Shown: positions 45,084 to 55,569, numbered from the stretch's first letter. The stretch: 64,000 nucleotides of DNA from Pseudoxanthomonas sp. Root65 (GCF_001427635.1 NZ_LMHA01000002.1:806001-870000), one strand, 5' to 3'. Numbers and translations: made by a program. Notes: a model not told the origin generated them from the letters alone.

Positions 45084-45089
45084 TACTAT
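45084..45089 (+). promoter_or_regulatory. Candidate -10 of ftsK
   Basis: TACTAT lies 38 bases before the ftsK start in the AT-rich part of the 289-base trxB-ftsK gap. The -35 (TTGTAG at 45063-45068) is at a poor 15-base spacing. Nothing else is recognisable in the gap. Confidence 0.3.
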
Positions 45090-45127
45090 CAATCACTAAC
45101 AGAAATTTCCTAAGGTCTGGTCCAAAG

Positions 45128-47491
<2,364 letters not shown>

Positions 47492-47524
47492 TTCTGGTCA
47501 AGGGGGCTTGGTGTGGGAGCGACG

Positions 47525-47565
47525 TCAGTCGCGATCGACTTCCCGCGCCCGCTGATCGCGACTGA
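47525..47565. repeat. REP-like palindromic element between ftsK and lolA
   Basis: TCAGTCGCGATC (47525-47536) and GATCGCGACTGA (47554-47565) are perfect 12-base inverted arms around a 17-base centre, preceded by GTGGGAGCGACG. The GGGAGCGAC...TCAGTCGCGA wording is, to my knowledge, a dispersed intergenic repeat type in Xanthomonadaceae. It may also end the ftsK message. Confidence 0.7.
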
Positions 47566-47657
47566 GGTCTCTTCCAAAGGGACCGCTCACCCGCCCACCC
47601 CCCGTTCAGTTTCGTCCGGCCACACTCCGCCCAACGTCTTTCACTCCGGAACGCACC

Positions 47658-48281
47658 ATGCTCCGCACCGCTCGTTATGCCGTCCTCGCCACTGCCTTGT
47701 TCGCCACCAGCGCCTTTGCGGGCGCGCGTGACGAACTCAAGACCTTCACCACCGGCCTGAAGGGGCTGGATGGCCAGTTCACGCAGAAGGTCTACGACGG
47801 TGGCGGCAAGTTGAAGGAGACCTCGAACGGCCGCGTCGCGCTTTCGGCGCCGCGCCTGTTCCGTTGGGAATACAACAAGCCGTACGAGCAGCTCATCGTC
47901 GCCGACGGCAAGCAGGTGTGGGTCTACGATCCGGACCTGCAGCAGGCCACCGTGCGCGAGCAGGGCATCGAGGAAGAGAACAGTCCGCTGGCTGCACTGA
48001 TCGATCCCGGCAAGCTGGACAAGCAGTTCAACGTCGCCGAGACCGCAGGGCAGGGTGGCGTGCAATGGCTGACGCTGACGCCGAAGCAGGAAGGCGATGC
48101 CAGCTTCCAGACCGCGCGCCTCGCGTTCACGGGCGGGCAGTTGGTGAAGATGGAGGTGAAGGATGCCGTGGGACAGCGCACCGAGATCAGTTTTGCCGGC
48201 TGGAAGCGCAATCCGTCGTTCGCCGCCGGTACCTTCAAGTACGCGCCTGGCAAGGGCGTTGACGTCGTCGGCGGTCCCTGA
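47658..48281 (+). CDS. lolA: Outer-membrane lipoprotein carrier protein LolA
   Basis: LolA carries lipoproteins through the periplasm from LolCDE to LolB. The 207-residue product has a signal peptide (YAVLATALFATSAFA) and the conserved start ELKTFTTGLKGLDGQFTQ, then GRVALSAPRLFRWEY and KQVWVYDPDLQQATVR. The order ftsK-lolA-rarA is conserved in Gammaproteobacteria, which supports the name. Confidence 0.95.
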   Translation: MLRTARYAVLATALFATSAFAGARDELKTFTTGLKGLDGQFTQKVYDGGGKLKETSNGRVALSAPRLFRWEYNKPYEQLIVADGKQVWVYDPDLQQATVREQGIEEENSPLAALIDPGKLDKQFNVAETAGQGGVQWLTLTPKQEGDASFQTARLAFTGGQLVKMEVKDAVGQRTEISFAGWKRNPSFAAGTFKYAPGKGVDVVGGP

Positions 48282-48318
48282 CGTCGCCGTCGCGTGCAGG
48301 CCTCGCCGCACGCGACGC

Positions 48319-48324
48319 TACAAT
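48319..48324 (+). promoter_or_regulatory. -10 element of rarA, leaderless arrangement
   Basis: TACAAT ends 5 bases before the GTG start of rarA; no ribosome site is visible. An ATG at 48323 is in another frame. Confidence 0.4.
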
Positions 48325-48329
48325 GACGC

Positions 48330-49694
48330 GTGGCCAGGACACGCACCCCTCTCGAACCGCAGACCGACCTGCTGAGCACGGACAACGACGCGCTGCGGCC
48401 GTTGGCCGAGCGCATGCGGCCGCGCACGCTCGACGACATGGTCGGGCAACGGCGCCTGCTGGCACCGGGCAGCGCGTTGCGGCGTGCGGTGGAATCCGGT
48501 CACGTGCATTCGATGATCCTGTGGGGGCCGCCCGGTTGCGGCAAGACCACCTTGTCGCTGCTGCTGGCGCGCTACGCCGATGCCGAGTTCAAGGCGATAT
48601 CGGCGGTGCTGTCGGGCCTGCCCGAGGTGCGGCAGGTGCTGGCGGAGGCCGCGCAGCGGTTCGCCGGCGGTCGCCGCACGGTGCTGTTCGTCGACGAAGT
48701 GCACCGCTTCAACAAGGCGCAGCAGGATGCGTTCCTGCCGCACATCGAACGCGGCACCATCATCTTCGTCGGTGCCACCACGGAAAACCCTTCCTTCGAA
48801 CTGAACTCCGCGCTGCTGTCGCGCTGCCGTGTGCACGTGATGGAAGCGGTGTCGCCGGAGGACATCCGCCACGCGCTGCGCCTCTCCCTGGCCGATGCAG
48901 AGCGTGGGCTCGGCGATCTGGCGCTGGAGGTTGATGACGCGGCGCTGCTGGAAATCTCCACGGCGGCCGACGGCGACGTCCGCCGCGGGCTGACGCTGCT
49001 GGAAATCGCGGCGGAACTGGCCGCCGATGAGGGCGGGAAGATCACGCCGCAGACGCTGGCGCAGGTGCTCGCCGATCGCACGCGCCGCTTCGACAAGGGC
49101 GGCGAGCAGTTCTACGACCAGATATCGGCGCTGCACAAGTCGGTGCGCAGTTCCAATCCCGATGGCGCGGTCTACTGGCTGGCGCGCATGCTGGACGGTG
49201 GCTGCGATCCGGCCTACCTGGCGCGGCGGATGACGCGGATGGCGGTGGAGGACATCGGCCTGGCCGATCCCCGCGCGCTGCAGATGGCGATCGATGCATG
49301 GGACACGTACGAGAGACTCGGCAGTCCCGAGGGTGACCTGGCGCTGGCGCAACTGGTGATCTACCTGGCCAGTACCGCGAAATCCAACGCAGGCTACAAG
49401 GCGTTCAACGCCGCCAAGGCCGACGTGCGCGAGTACGGTACCCAGGACGTGCCGATGCACCTGCGCAATGCGCCGACCAAGCTGATGAAGTCGCTCGGCT
49501 ACGGCACCGGCTACCAGTACGACCACGACGCGGAAGGCGGCATCGCGCTGGGCCAGACCGCGTTTCCGGATGCCATGGGCGAGCGTGTGTACTACGCGCC
49601 GGTCGAACGCGGGCTGGAAATCAAGCTGAAGGAAAAGCTCGATCGCCTGCGCGCCTCACGCCAGCAGGCACGCGACGCCGTTCGCGACGACTGA
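48330..49694 (+). CDS. rarA: Replication-associated recombination ATPase RarA (MgsA)
   Basis: RarA is a clamp-loader-like AAA+ ATPase acting at stalled forks and gaps. The 454-residue product has the N-terminal PLAERMRPRTLDDMVGQ, Walker A GPPGCGKTTL, Walker B VLFVDEVHRFNKAQQD, a sensor 1 VGATTENPSFELN and the C-terminal tetramerisation domain. Start is GTG 48330. lolA lies upstream and crcB 22 bases downstream. Confidence 0.96.
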   Translation: MARTRTPLEPQTDLLSTDNDALRPLAERMRPRTLDDMVGQRRLLAPGSALRRAVESGHVHSMILWGPPGCGKTTLSLLLARYADAEFKAISAVLSGLPEVRQVLAEAAQRFAGGRRTVLFVDEVHRFNKAQQDAFLPHIERGTIIFVGATTENPSFELNSALLSRCRVHVMEAVSPEDIRHALRLSLADAERGLGDLALEVDDAALLEISTAADGDVRRGLTLLEIAAELAADEGGKITPQTLAQVLADRTRRFDKGGEQFYDQISALHKSVRSSNPDGAVYWLARMLDGGCDPAYLARRMTRMAVEDIGLADPRALQMAIDAWDTYERLGSPEGDLALAQLVIYLASTAKSNAGYKAFNAAKADVREYGTQDVPMHLRNAPTKLMKSLGYGTGYQYDHDAEGGIALGQTAFPDAMGERVYYAPVERGLEIKLKEKLDRLRASRQQARDAVRDD

Positions 49695-49716
49695 ACCTTT
49701 TCGACAGGACACGACG

Positions 49717-50130
49717 ATGCCGGTGCAAGCAGCCGTGTGGTGGCAACAACTGGCGCTGGTGATGGCCGGCGGCGCGCTGGGGGCGGCGATGCGCTTCTGG
49801 CTGGGCGGCATGCTGCTGCGGCAGCTCGGCAGCGGATTCCCGTGGGGCACGTTCGCGGTGAACATGATCGGATCGTTTGCCGCGGGCTTTCTTGCGATCT
49901 GGCTGGAAGCACGCGGTCCGTCGGCGCTCTACTGGCGCGCGTTCCTTATGGTCGGCGTGCTGGGCGCGCTGACCACGTATTCCGCGCTGATGGTCGAATG
50001 CCTGGTGTTCGCGCGATCCGACCGGCAGGGCAGTGCGCTCGGCTATCTCGCCGTCACGCTGGTGATGGGGCTACTACTGGTGTGGCTGGGTGCGCGTGTC
50101 GCCGGCGCGGTCCGCGCGCCCACCTGGTAG
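49717..50130 (+). CDS. crcB: Fluoride exporter CrcB (Fluc)
   Basis: A 137-residue four-helix membrane protein that exports fluoride as an antiparallel dimer. Family motifs are GGALGAAMRFWLGG, GTFAVNMIGSFAAGF and GVLGALTTYSALMVE. ATG 49717 has AGGA upstream. I see no fluoride riboswitch in front of it; it follows rarA closely and is probably co-transcribed. Confidence 0.95.
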   Translation: MPVQAAVWWQQLALVMAGGALGAAMRFWLGGMLLRQLGSGFPWGTFAVNMIGSFAAGFLAIWLEARGPSALYWRAFLMVGVLGALTTYSALMVECLVFARSDRQGSALGYLAVTLVMGLLLVWLGARVAGAVRAPTW

Positions 50131-50333
50131 GCGTACAACGGCCTGCCACCGCGTGGCCGGCCAGGGTGTCTTCCTGTATGACAGTCCCCGGTACCGTGCG
50201 GACGAGCGGTCTGCGCCGGAACAAAAATTTAACCTTGCACCGGGTTGGGGCTAACGATTGCCATGCAACCGTGACCCGCGTCGCTTTTTAGGAGCTTCCC
50301 CTGGGCTCCGGAGCGGCCACAAGGAGACTCCAC

Positions 50334-51860
50334 ATGTGCATTCGCAAGACACTGATCGCATCGGCGGTACTGCTGGCGCTCGGCACGACGGGACAGGCAT
50401 TCGCGCAACAGACCAACACCGAGAACGGCCGGGGAGACGACATCCTGGTCAACCTCGCGGCGGACATGAGCAACAACAGCACCAACACCGACAATTCCGA
50501 CGACAGCGACAACTCGGACAATTCCGACAGTTCGGACAACAGCGACAACCGTTCCTACGACGGTGACAACCGCGACAACCGCGGACGCGCCAATGCGGAG
50601 GGCTACGGCTCCACCGCGGCGAACAATGGCAGCACCGCGACCTCGACGTTCTCCAACTCGTTCAACCAGAGCAAGGCCGTGGCCGAAACGAAGCTGATCG
50701 GCGCCGTTTCGGGCGTGACGGTGCACGACATCGGCAACGTCGCCAAGAACTGGGGCGATGCGAACGGTGGCGACGGCGGCAAGGGCGGCGCGGGCTATGG
50801 CGGCAAGGGCTATGGCGGCAACGCCGCGGGCGGTACCGGCAACGGTGGCGATGGCGGCGACGGCGGCAATGGCGGCAATGGCGGCAGCGGTGGCAATGCC
50901 AACAATGGCAGCGCCACGGCGGGCGACTCGTCGAACGGCAGCGCCACCATCGGCGACGCCACCGCAGGCAACGGCGGACGGGGCGGCAATGCCGACGACA
51001 CACGCGGCGCGAATGGCGGCGATGCCGGCGGCTGGGGTGGCGACGGCGATGCGACGGCCGGCAACGGTCGTGGCCGCGGCGGCGATGCCGGTGGCTGGGG
51101 CGGTGACGGCGGCGGCGCGACCGGCGCCTCCGGTGGCGATGCGGGCAGTTCGAGCGGCGATACGGGTTCCATCGCTGGCGCGTCCGGTGGTGACGCCGGT
51201 GCGGGCAGCGGCAACGTGCGCGAGCGCGGCGCCGGTGACGGCACCAGTGGCGACGGCACCGCGACCGGCGGCGCAGGCACCTCCGGTGCTGCAACCGCCA
51301 CGGGCGGCGCCAGCACCGCGACCGCCGGCACGGGCACGTCGGGTGATGCGACCGGCACCGGCGGCGACGGCATGGGGACTGGCGGAGCCGGCTCCGGCAC
51401 GGGCGGCGACGCGACCGCCAGCGGTGGCGCAGGCACCGGCACCGGCGGCGCAGGCGGCACGCTGACCGCGACCGCCGGCGACGGCGGCGACGGTGGCGAT
51501 GCCAGCAATGGCGATGCCAGCAACGGTAGCGCATCCTCCACCGCCAGCAACGGCGATGCCACGGCCGGCAACGGCGCCAGTGGCGCGGTCGGTGCGACCG
51601 GCGGTGCCGGCGGCGTCGGCAACGGCGGCGATGGCATGGGTGGCGACGGCAACGGCGGCGTCGGCAACGGCGCGACCGGTGGCGCCGGTGGTGCAGGCGG
51701 TTCCGTCGCGGTCGATGCGGGCGCGTTCGACATGTCCAACAACATGACGAGCGTCGGCCAGTCGGCGGCCGGCATCATGGTCGCCGCGCAGAACAGCGGC
51801 ATGGCCTCGCTGATCCAGCAGGGCATCACCGTCCAGGCCAACCTGACCGTCGGCCCGTAA
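50334..51860 (+). CDS. Glycine-rich exported repeat protein, candidate fibre subunit of a Fap-like system
   Basis: A 508-residue protein with a signal peptide ending AFA (residue 24). Residues 46-72 are an Asn/Asp/Ser tract built of DNS units, 86-140 a mixed region, and 141-455 a Gly-rich low-complexity domain of GGX, NGG, GDAT and GTGG units with Ala, Thr, Asp and Asn. The last 52 residues change style and end in QNSGMASLIQQGITVQANL. ATG 50334 has AAGGAGA 6 bases upstream. It heads a run with a C39 peptidase and a FapF-like barrel, so I infer an extracellular or surface fibre. No homolog of FapC repeats is evident. A secreted matrix or adhesin role is the alternative. Confidence 0.65.
   Translation: MCIRKTLIASAVLLALGTTGQAFAQQTNTENGRGDDILVNLAADMSNNSTNTDNSDDSDNSDNSDSSDNSDNRSYDGDNRDNRGRANAEGYGSTAANNGSTATSTFSNSFNQSKAVAETKLIGAVSGVTVHDIGNVAKNWGDANGGDGGKGGAGYGGKGYGGNAAGGTGNGGDGGDGGNGGNGGSGGNANNGSATAGDSSNGSATIGDATAGNGGRGGNADDTRGANGGDAGGWGGDGDATAGNGRGRGGDAGGWGGDGGGATGASGGDAGSSSGDTGSIAGASGGDAGAGSGNVRERGAGDGTSGDGTATGGAGTSGAATATGGASTATAGTGTSGDATGTGGDGMGTGGAGSGTGGDATASGGAGTGTGGAGGTLTATAGDGGDGGDASNGDASNGSASSTASNGDATAGNGASGAVGATGGAGGVGNGGDGMGGDGNGGVGNGATGGAGGAGGSVAVDAGAFDMSNNMTSVGQSAAGIMVAAQNSGMASLIQQGITVQANLTVGP
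50757..51700 (+). repeat. Coding low-complexity Gly-rich repeat
   Basis: About 940 bases encoding imperfect 3-9-residue units rich in GGC/GGT codons (GGX, GDAT, GNGG, GTGG, SGGDA). Units vary in length and are not exact tandem copies. Such DNA is prone to slippage and length variation between strains. Confidence 0.8.
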
Positions 51861-51977
51861 GCGCTCCGCCGATGTCCCGGCCACCTTGGCCGGGACATCC
51901 CGCGTGGGCAACGGTGTCCTGCCAGTGCAGGACACCGCGGGGTCGCGCGGCGGACGCATGGCAAGGGAGCAATGACC

Positions 51978-52400
51978 ATGCATACGCACCACCAGATCTG
52001 GCTGCGCGTCGCGGCCGGCGGGTGTTTCTTCGTCGCCGTCGGCGCGTGGGCCACGGACGAGGGAGCACCTCGCATCGCCACCGTGCCCGTATCCGACGTC
52101 GCGAATGGGGGCGCGGAACTGCCGGACATCGCCATCAGCGAACTCGGGCGGGCAGTCGCCATCGAGCGCCTTTCCGTCCTGCGCGGTGGCGACAGCCACG
52201 TGGTGGACAATCTGATCGACGTCGATGGTTCCGTGGATGGCAACACGGCGCACCACATCGTCAGCGGTTCCAACAGCATCGCCGACGGCGCCTTCAGCAA
52301 CGCCAGCGGGATCAACACGGTTATCCAGAACACCGGCAGCAACGTGCTGATCCAGAACGCGATGATCGTGACGGTCGACTTTGCCGGCGGTCCGCAATGA
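51978..52400 (+). CDS. Short exported protein with a Gln/Asn C-terminal motif, candidate minor fibre subunit
   Basis: A protein of 140 residues with an N-terminal hydrophobic export segment (WLRVAAGGCFFVAVGAWA). The second half is rich in Asn, Ser, Ile and Val, with NLIDVDGSVDGN and a final SGINTVIQNTGSNVLIQNAM. That motif is like the end of the preceding Gly-rich protein (QN, S/T, G, then LIQ, then N or Q). Such Gln/Asn ladders occur in bacterial functional amyloids. ATG 51978 has GGGAG 8 bases upstream; ATG 51972 is too close to it. Its stop overlaps the C39 peptidase start. Confidence 0.6.
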   Translation: MHTHHQIWLRVAAGGCFFVAVGAWATDEGAPRIATVPVSDVANGGAELPDIAISELGRAVAIERLSVLRGGDSHVVDNLIDVDGSVDGNTAHHIVSGSNSIADGAFSNASGINTVIQNTGSNVLIQNAMIVTVDFAGGPQ

Positions 52401-53101
52401 AACGCAGCGTGCGGCGCGGGCGCTGGCTGGCGCACCTCGCACTGGCCTGCGCGTTCACCACGCTGGGCGGGGCCTCGGCCGCGACCAGCGACCTGCGCGT
52501 GCCCGGTGGCGCTTACAGCGTCCGCCTGACCAGCCTGAAGGAAGCGCGCTTCAAGACCACGCTGCCGCAACAGTACGACTTCAGCTGCGGCTCGGCGGCG
52601 ACCGCGACGCTGCTGACGCACCAGTACGGGCATCCCGTCACCGAGGTGGACGTATTCGTGCAGATGTACAACAACGGCGACCAGGCGCGCATCCGCAAGG
52701 AAGGTTTCTCGCTGCTGGACATGCGTCGCTACCTGCGTTCGAAAGGATACGAAGCCGATGGCTTCGAACTGCCGCTGGACAAGCTGCAGCAGGAGAACGT
52801 GCCGGCGATCGTGCTGCTCAACGATCGCGGCTACCGGCACTTCGTGGTGGTGAAGGGGCTGCGGGATGGACGCGTGCTGCTCGGCGACCCCGCGCGTGGC
52901 ACGCGCGCGATGCCGCGCTCGCGCTTCGAGGCGTTGTGGGACAACCGCGTGATGTTCGTGGTGCACAACCAGCGGGAGCGCGCCCGCTTCAACCAGGCCA
53001 GCGACTGGAAGACCGCACCTCCGGCGCCGCTCGACATGGGAATCCAGCGCGATGGCCTGCGCAACATCACCGTGCCGCGGCGCGGTCCGGGAGACATCTG
53101 A
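52397..53101 (+). CDS. C39-type cysteine peptidase, FapD-like
   Basis: A 234-residue protein with a hydrophobic N-terminus (LAHLALACAFTTLGGASA) and one peptidase C39 domain. The oxyanion Gln and nucleophile are in PQQYDFSCGSA (Cys64), the His in YRHFVVVKG (His148) and the Asp in LGDPARG (Asp164), so the catalytic set is complete. C39 peptidases of bacteriocin exporters cut after a double glycine; FapD of the Pseudomonas Fap system is a stand-alone periplasmic member. The start overlaps the preceding stop (ATGA). A 54-residue tail follows the domain. The peptidase call is strong; its target is inferred. Confidence 0.82.
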   Translation: MKRSVRRGRWLAHLALACAFTTLGGASAATSDLRVPGGAYSVRLTSLKEARFKTTLPQQYDFSCGSAATATLLTHQYGHPVTEVDVFVQMYNNGDQARIRKEGFSLLDMRRYLRSKGYEADGFELPLDKLQQENVPAIVLLNDRGYRHFVVVKGLRDGRVLLGDPARGTRAMPRSRFEALWDNRVMFVVHNQRERARFNQASDWKTAPPAPLDMGIQRDGLRNITVPRRGPGDI

Positions 53102-53102
53102 C

Positions 53103-53606
53103 ATGCATGCCAATCGACATCCGATGGGGCGCGCCATCCTGCTGGCCGTCATCCTGCTGGCGCCTGCCGGTGCACGCGGGCAGGGCGGCGACCTCGGCAG
53201 CGAATGGCAGCCGGTGGATCCCGGCCGGCTGGCGAACATGCGCGGCGGCTTCCAGATGCCGTCGGGCATGATGCTCTCGTTCGGCATCGAGCGCGTGGTG
53301 CTGGTCAACGGCGAACTGACGGCGCGCATCGCGGTCCAGATTCCCGATGTGGCGCGCATCACGCCGGAACAGGCGCAGGCCCTGGCCGACTTCAACCGCG
53401 GCCTCGTCGTGCAGATCGGCGACGGCAATCGCTTCGATCCCGCGCAGGTCGCCGGCGGCCTGGTCATCCAGAACACGCTCGATGATCAGGACATCCGCAC
53501 GCTCACCCGCATCGACGTCGGCGTCGACACGCTGGGTGCCTACCAGAACCTCAACGCCAGCGGCGCGCTGACCGATGCGCTGGTCCGCGCACCCGGCGGT
53601 CCATGA
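53103..53606 (+). CDS. Small exported protein with a double-glycine motif, Fap-operon type
   Basis: A 167-residue protein with a signal peptide (AILLAVILLAPAGARG). Residues 38-50 read VDPGRLANMRGGF, where GG at 48-49 after Leu and Met looks like the site cut by C39 peptidases. The rest has MMLSFGIERVVLVNGEL, GGLVIQNTLDDQ and a strand-rich end. It may be a chaperone or minor subunit of the secretion locus, in the place of FapE. ATG 53103 is one base after the peptidase stop. Function is inferred from context. Confidence 0.6.
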   Translation: MHANRHPMGRAILLAVILLAPAGARGQGGDLGSEWQPVDPGRLANMRGGFQMPSGMMLSFGIERVVLVNGELTARIAVQIPDVARITPEQAQALADFNRGLVVQIGDGNRFDPAQVAGGLVIQNTLDDQDIRTLTRIDVGVDTLGAYQNLNASGALTDALVRAPGGP

Positions 53607-53646
53607 CGCACGCGTCGCGAACCTCGCACACGACAAGGGGAAGGAC

Positions 53647-55185
53647 ATGAAAGGGACGTCTCTGATGGACGTGGCACCGCTGGCACTGGCGGTCGGGCTG
53701 GGCGTGCATGCGGGGCAGGCGACCGCGCAGGAAGTGGCCGCACCCGCGACACCGCCCCCGCCGATCCCGACGCAGCCTTACGAGATCACCGCCGATGCGC
53801 GGCTGGACGCCCTGCAACGGCAGCTCAACGAGCAGACCCAGCGCCTGCAGCAGATGCGTGAGCTGATGCAGGCACAGGAGCAACAGATCTTCGGTCTGCA
53901 GAATGCGTTGAACGAGGAGATCCTCGCCAACGCGCGCGCACGTGGCGCGCCTGCGCCGGTGATCGTGCCATCGCTGAACCAAGCCCCGACGTTCCGCGAT
54001 ACCCCGGCGGGCGCGCCGGGCTACATTGTCGTCGGTCCGCAGCCGGCACCGGAACGTGCGGCGCCCGCAGAGGGAGCCGCTGCCGTCCATGACGCCACGC
54101 AGGTCGCGCAGGCCGGGGCGCCTCGCGGCACCCCATCTACGTCGAGCGCGCAGGCGCAATCACCGGCCGCGTCCGGCAGCGACGCGCAGACTCCGCAACG
54201 GGTAGGGCAGGCGCCGGAGAGTGACTCGCGGCCGCCGGAAGTGGCGCAGATCTTCGACCAGCCCGGCGTGCTGACGCCGAAGGGCAAGCTGGTGCTGGAA
54301 CCGGCCATCCAGTACGGCTATTCGGCGAACGACCGCGTCGCGCTGGTCGGCTACACCATCATTCCGGCCATCCTGATCGGGCTGATCGATGTGCGGCAGG
54401 TGAAGACCACCACCGCGGTCGCCACGCTGACCGGGCGCTACGGCGTCAGCCGGCGCATGGAACTGGAAGCCAAGCTGCCCTATGTCTACATCCACAGCGA
54501 TACCGTCAGTCGCGAGATCTTCACCGGTTCAGCGCAGGACCGCGTGTTCAATGCGCGCGGCAGCGGCATGGGCGACGTGGAGGTCACCGGGCGCTACCAG
54601 CTCAATCGTGGCGGCGCCGACAAGCCGTTCTACATCGCGTGGCTGCGCTACAAGAGCCGCACCGGGCGCGATCTGTTCGACGTCACCACCGATTGCGTGA
54701 CCCGCTGCGTCGCCAATACCACCGGCACCGGCCTGCCGTTGGACCTGCCCACCGGCAGTGGCTTCAATGCGCTGCAACCCGGCATCACCTGGCTGTATCC
54801 CTCAGATCCAGTGGTGTTCTTCGGCAGCCTCAGCTATCTGCACAACTTCAAGCGCAGCGATGTGTCGCGGCGCGTGCTGGGCGGGCAGACCGAGTTCCTG
54901 GGCGACATCAAGGCCGGCGACATCCTCGGCTTCAACCTGGGCATGGGCCTGGCGCTCAACGAGAAGGCCGCCATCAGCATCGGCTACGACCAGAGCATCG
55001 TCGACAAGACCGAGCAGGACGGTGAAGAGGTCGCAGGCGCCGTACGCACGACCCTGGGCACGCTGTTGCTGGGCGGGACGTACCGCTTCAGCGACCGCAT
55101 GTCGTTGAACGTCGCGCTCGGCGTGGGCGTCACCCGCGATACGCCGGACGTGACCTTCACCGCGCGCCTGCCGATCAACTTCTGA
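53647..55185 (+). CDS. Outer-membrane beta-barrel with N-terminal coiled coil, FapF-like
   Basis: A 512-residue protein with a signal peptide (residues 1-28), a heptad coiled coil at about 51-92 (LDALQRQLNEQTQRLQQ), an Ala/Pro/Gln-rich linker (98-200) and a C-terminal barrel from about 205 to 512 with alternating strands (VLEPAIQYGYSAND, LTGRYGVSRRMELEAKLPY) ending in a C-terminal Phe (LPINF), the BAM signal. FapF, the Fap secretion pore, has the same plan: a coiled-coil region that gates a barrel. ATG 53647 has GAAGG close upstream. It is the last gene of the run. Confidence 0.75.
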   Translation: MKGTSLMDVAPLALAVGLGVHAGQATAQEVAAPATPPPPIPTQPYEITADARLDALQRQLNEQTQRLQQMRELMQAQEQQIFGLQNALNEEILANARARGAPAPVIVPSLNQAPTFRDTPAGAPGYIVVGPQPAPERAAPAEGAAAVHDATQVAQAGAPRGTPSTSSAQAQSPAASGSDAQTPQRVGQAPESDSRPPEVAQIFDQPGVLTPKGKLVLEPAIQYGYSANDRVALVGYTIIPAILIGLIDVRQVKTTTAVATLTGRYGVSRRMELEAKLPYVYIHSDTVSREIFTGSAQDRVFNARGSGMGDVEVTGRYQLNRGGADKPFYIAWLRYKSRTGRDLFDVTTDCVTRCVANTTGTGLPLDLPTGSGFNALQPGITWLYPSDPVVFFGSLSYLHNFKRSDVSRRVLGGQTEFLGDIKAGDILGFNLGMGLALNEKAAISIGYDQSIVDKTEQDGEEVAGAVRTTLGTLLLGGTYRFSDRMSLNVALGVGVTRDTPDVTFTARLPINF

Positions 55186-55194
55186 CCTGTCAGG

Positions 55195-55569
55195 TCAGCT
55201 GGCCCGGCCCTGCCACCACAGCCACAGCGCCGCCGCGAGCATCAGCCATTCGGTTGCCGCCAGCAGCAGCGTGGTGGATTCCACCGGCCACCAGCGCAGC
55301 AGACTGACGCTGCGGTAGAGCACGATGGGCAGATACAGCGCGAGCGCCAGCACCAGGCCGGTACGCATCTGCTGGCTCCACGCAAGCCAGGCGAACAGGA
55401 ACGCCAGGCCGAGTTGCAGGCCTCCGTAGATCGTCAGGTATTCCGTCTGGCCCGAGCGGCTGAGCGTCGTGTAGCCCAGTGCCGTGGCGGTGCGGGCAGG
55501 TGCGAACGTGCACCAGCCTGCCAGGAGCAGGTAGACCACTGCATTGAGATAGAGGTAGAAAGCCGTCAT
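55195..55569 (-). CDS. Small four-helix membrane protein
   Basis: A 124-residue inner-membrane protein with four hydrophobic helices (FYLYLNAVVYLLLAGW, YGGLQLGLAFLFAWL, GLVLALALYLPIVLY, LLLAATEWLMLAAALWLW). The length and layout resemble DUF4345-type proteins. No function known. ATG 55569 is chosen because it starts the first helix; no ribosome site is visible. It is convergent with the Fap-like run. Confidence 0.6.
   Translation of the reverse strand: MTAFYLYLNAVVYLLLAGWCTFAPARTATALGYTTLSRSGQTEYLTIYGGLQLGLAFLFAWLAWSQQMRTGLVLALALYLPIVLYRSVSLLRWWPVESTTLLLAATEWLMLAAALWLWWQGRAS

Noticed and set aside
49695..49716. Fluoride riboswitch before crcB
   Set aside because: Only 22 bases separate crcB from rarA, and no riboswitch core is recognisable.
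50229..53476. Very long minus-strand reading frames (737 and 888 codons) opposite the Gly-rich gene
   Set aside because: They are the antisense of GGC/GCC-rich codons, so stops are rare by composition. They lack ribosome sites and any recognisable domain, while the + strand genes have signal peptides and family motifs.
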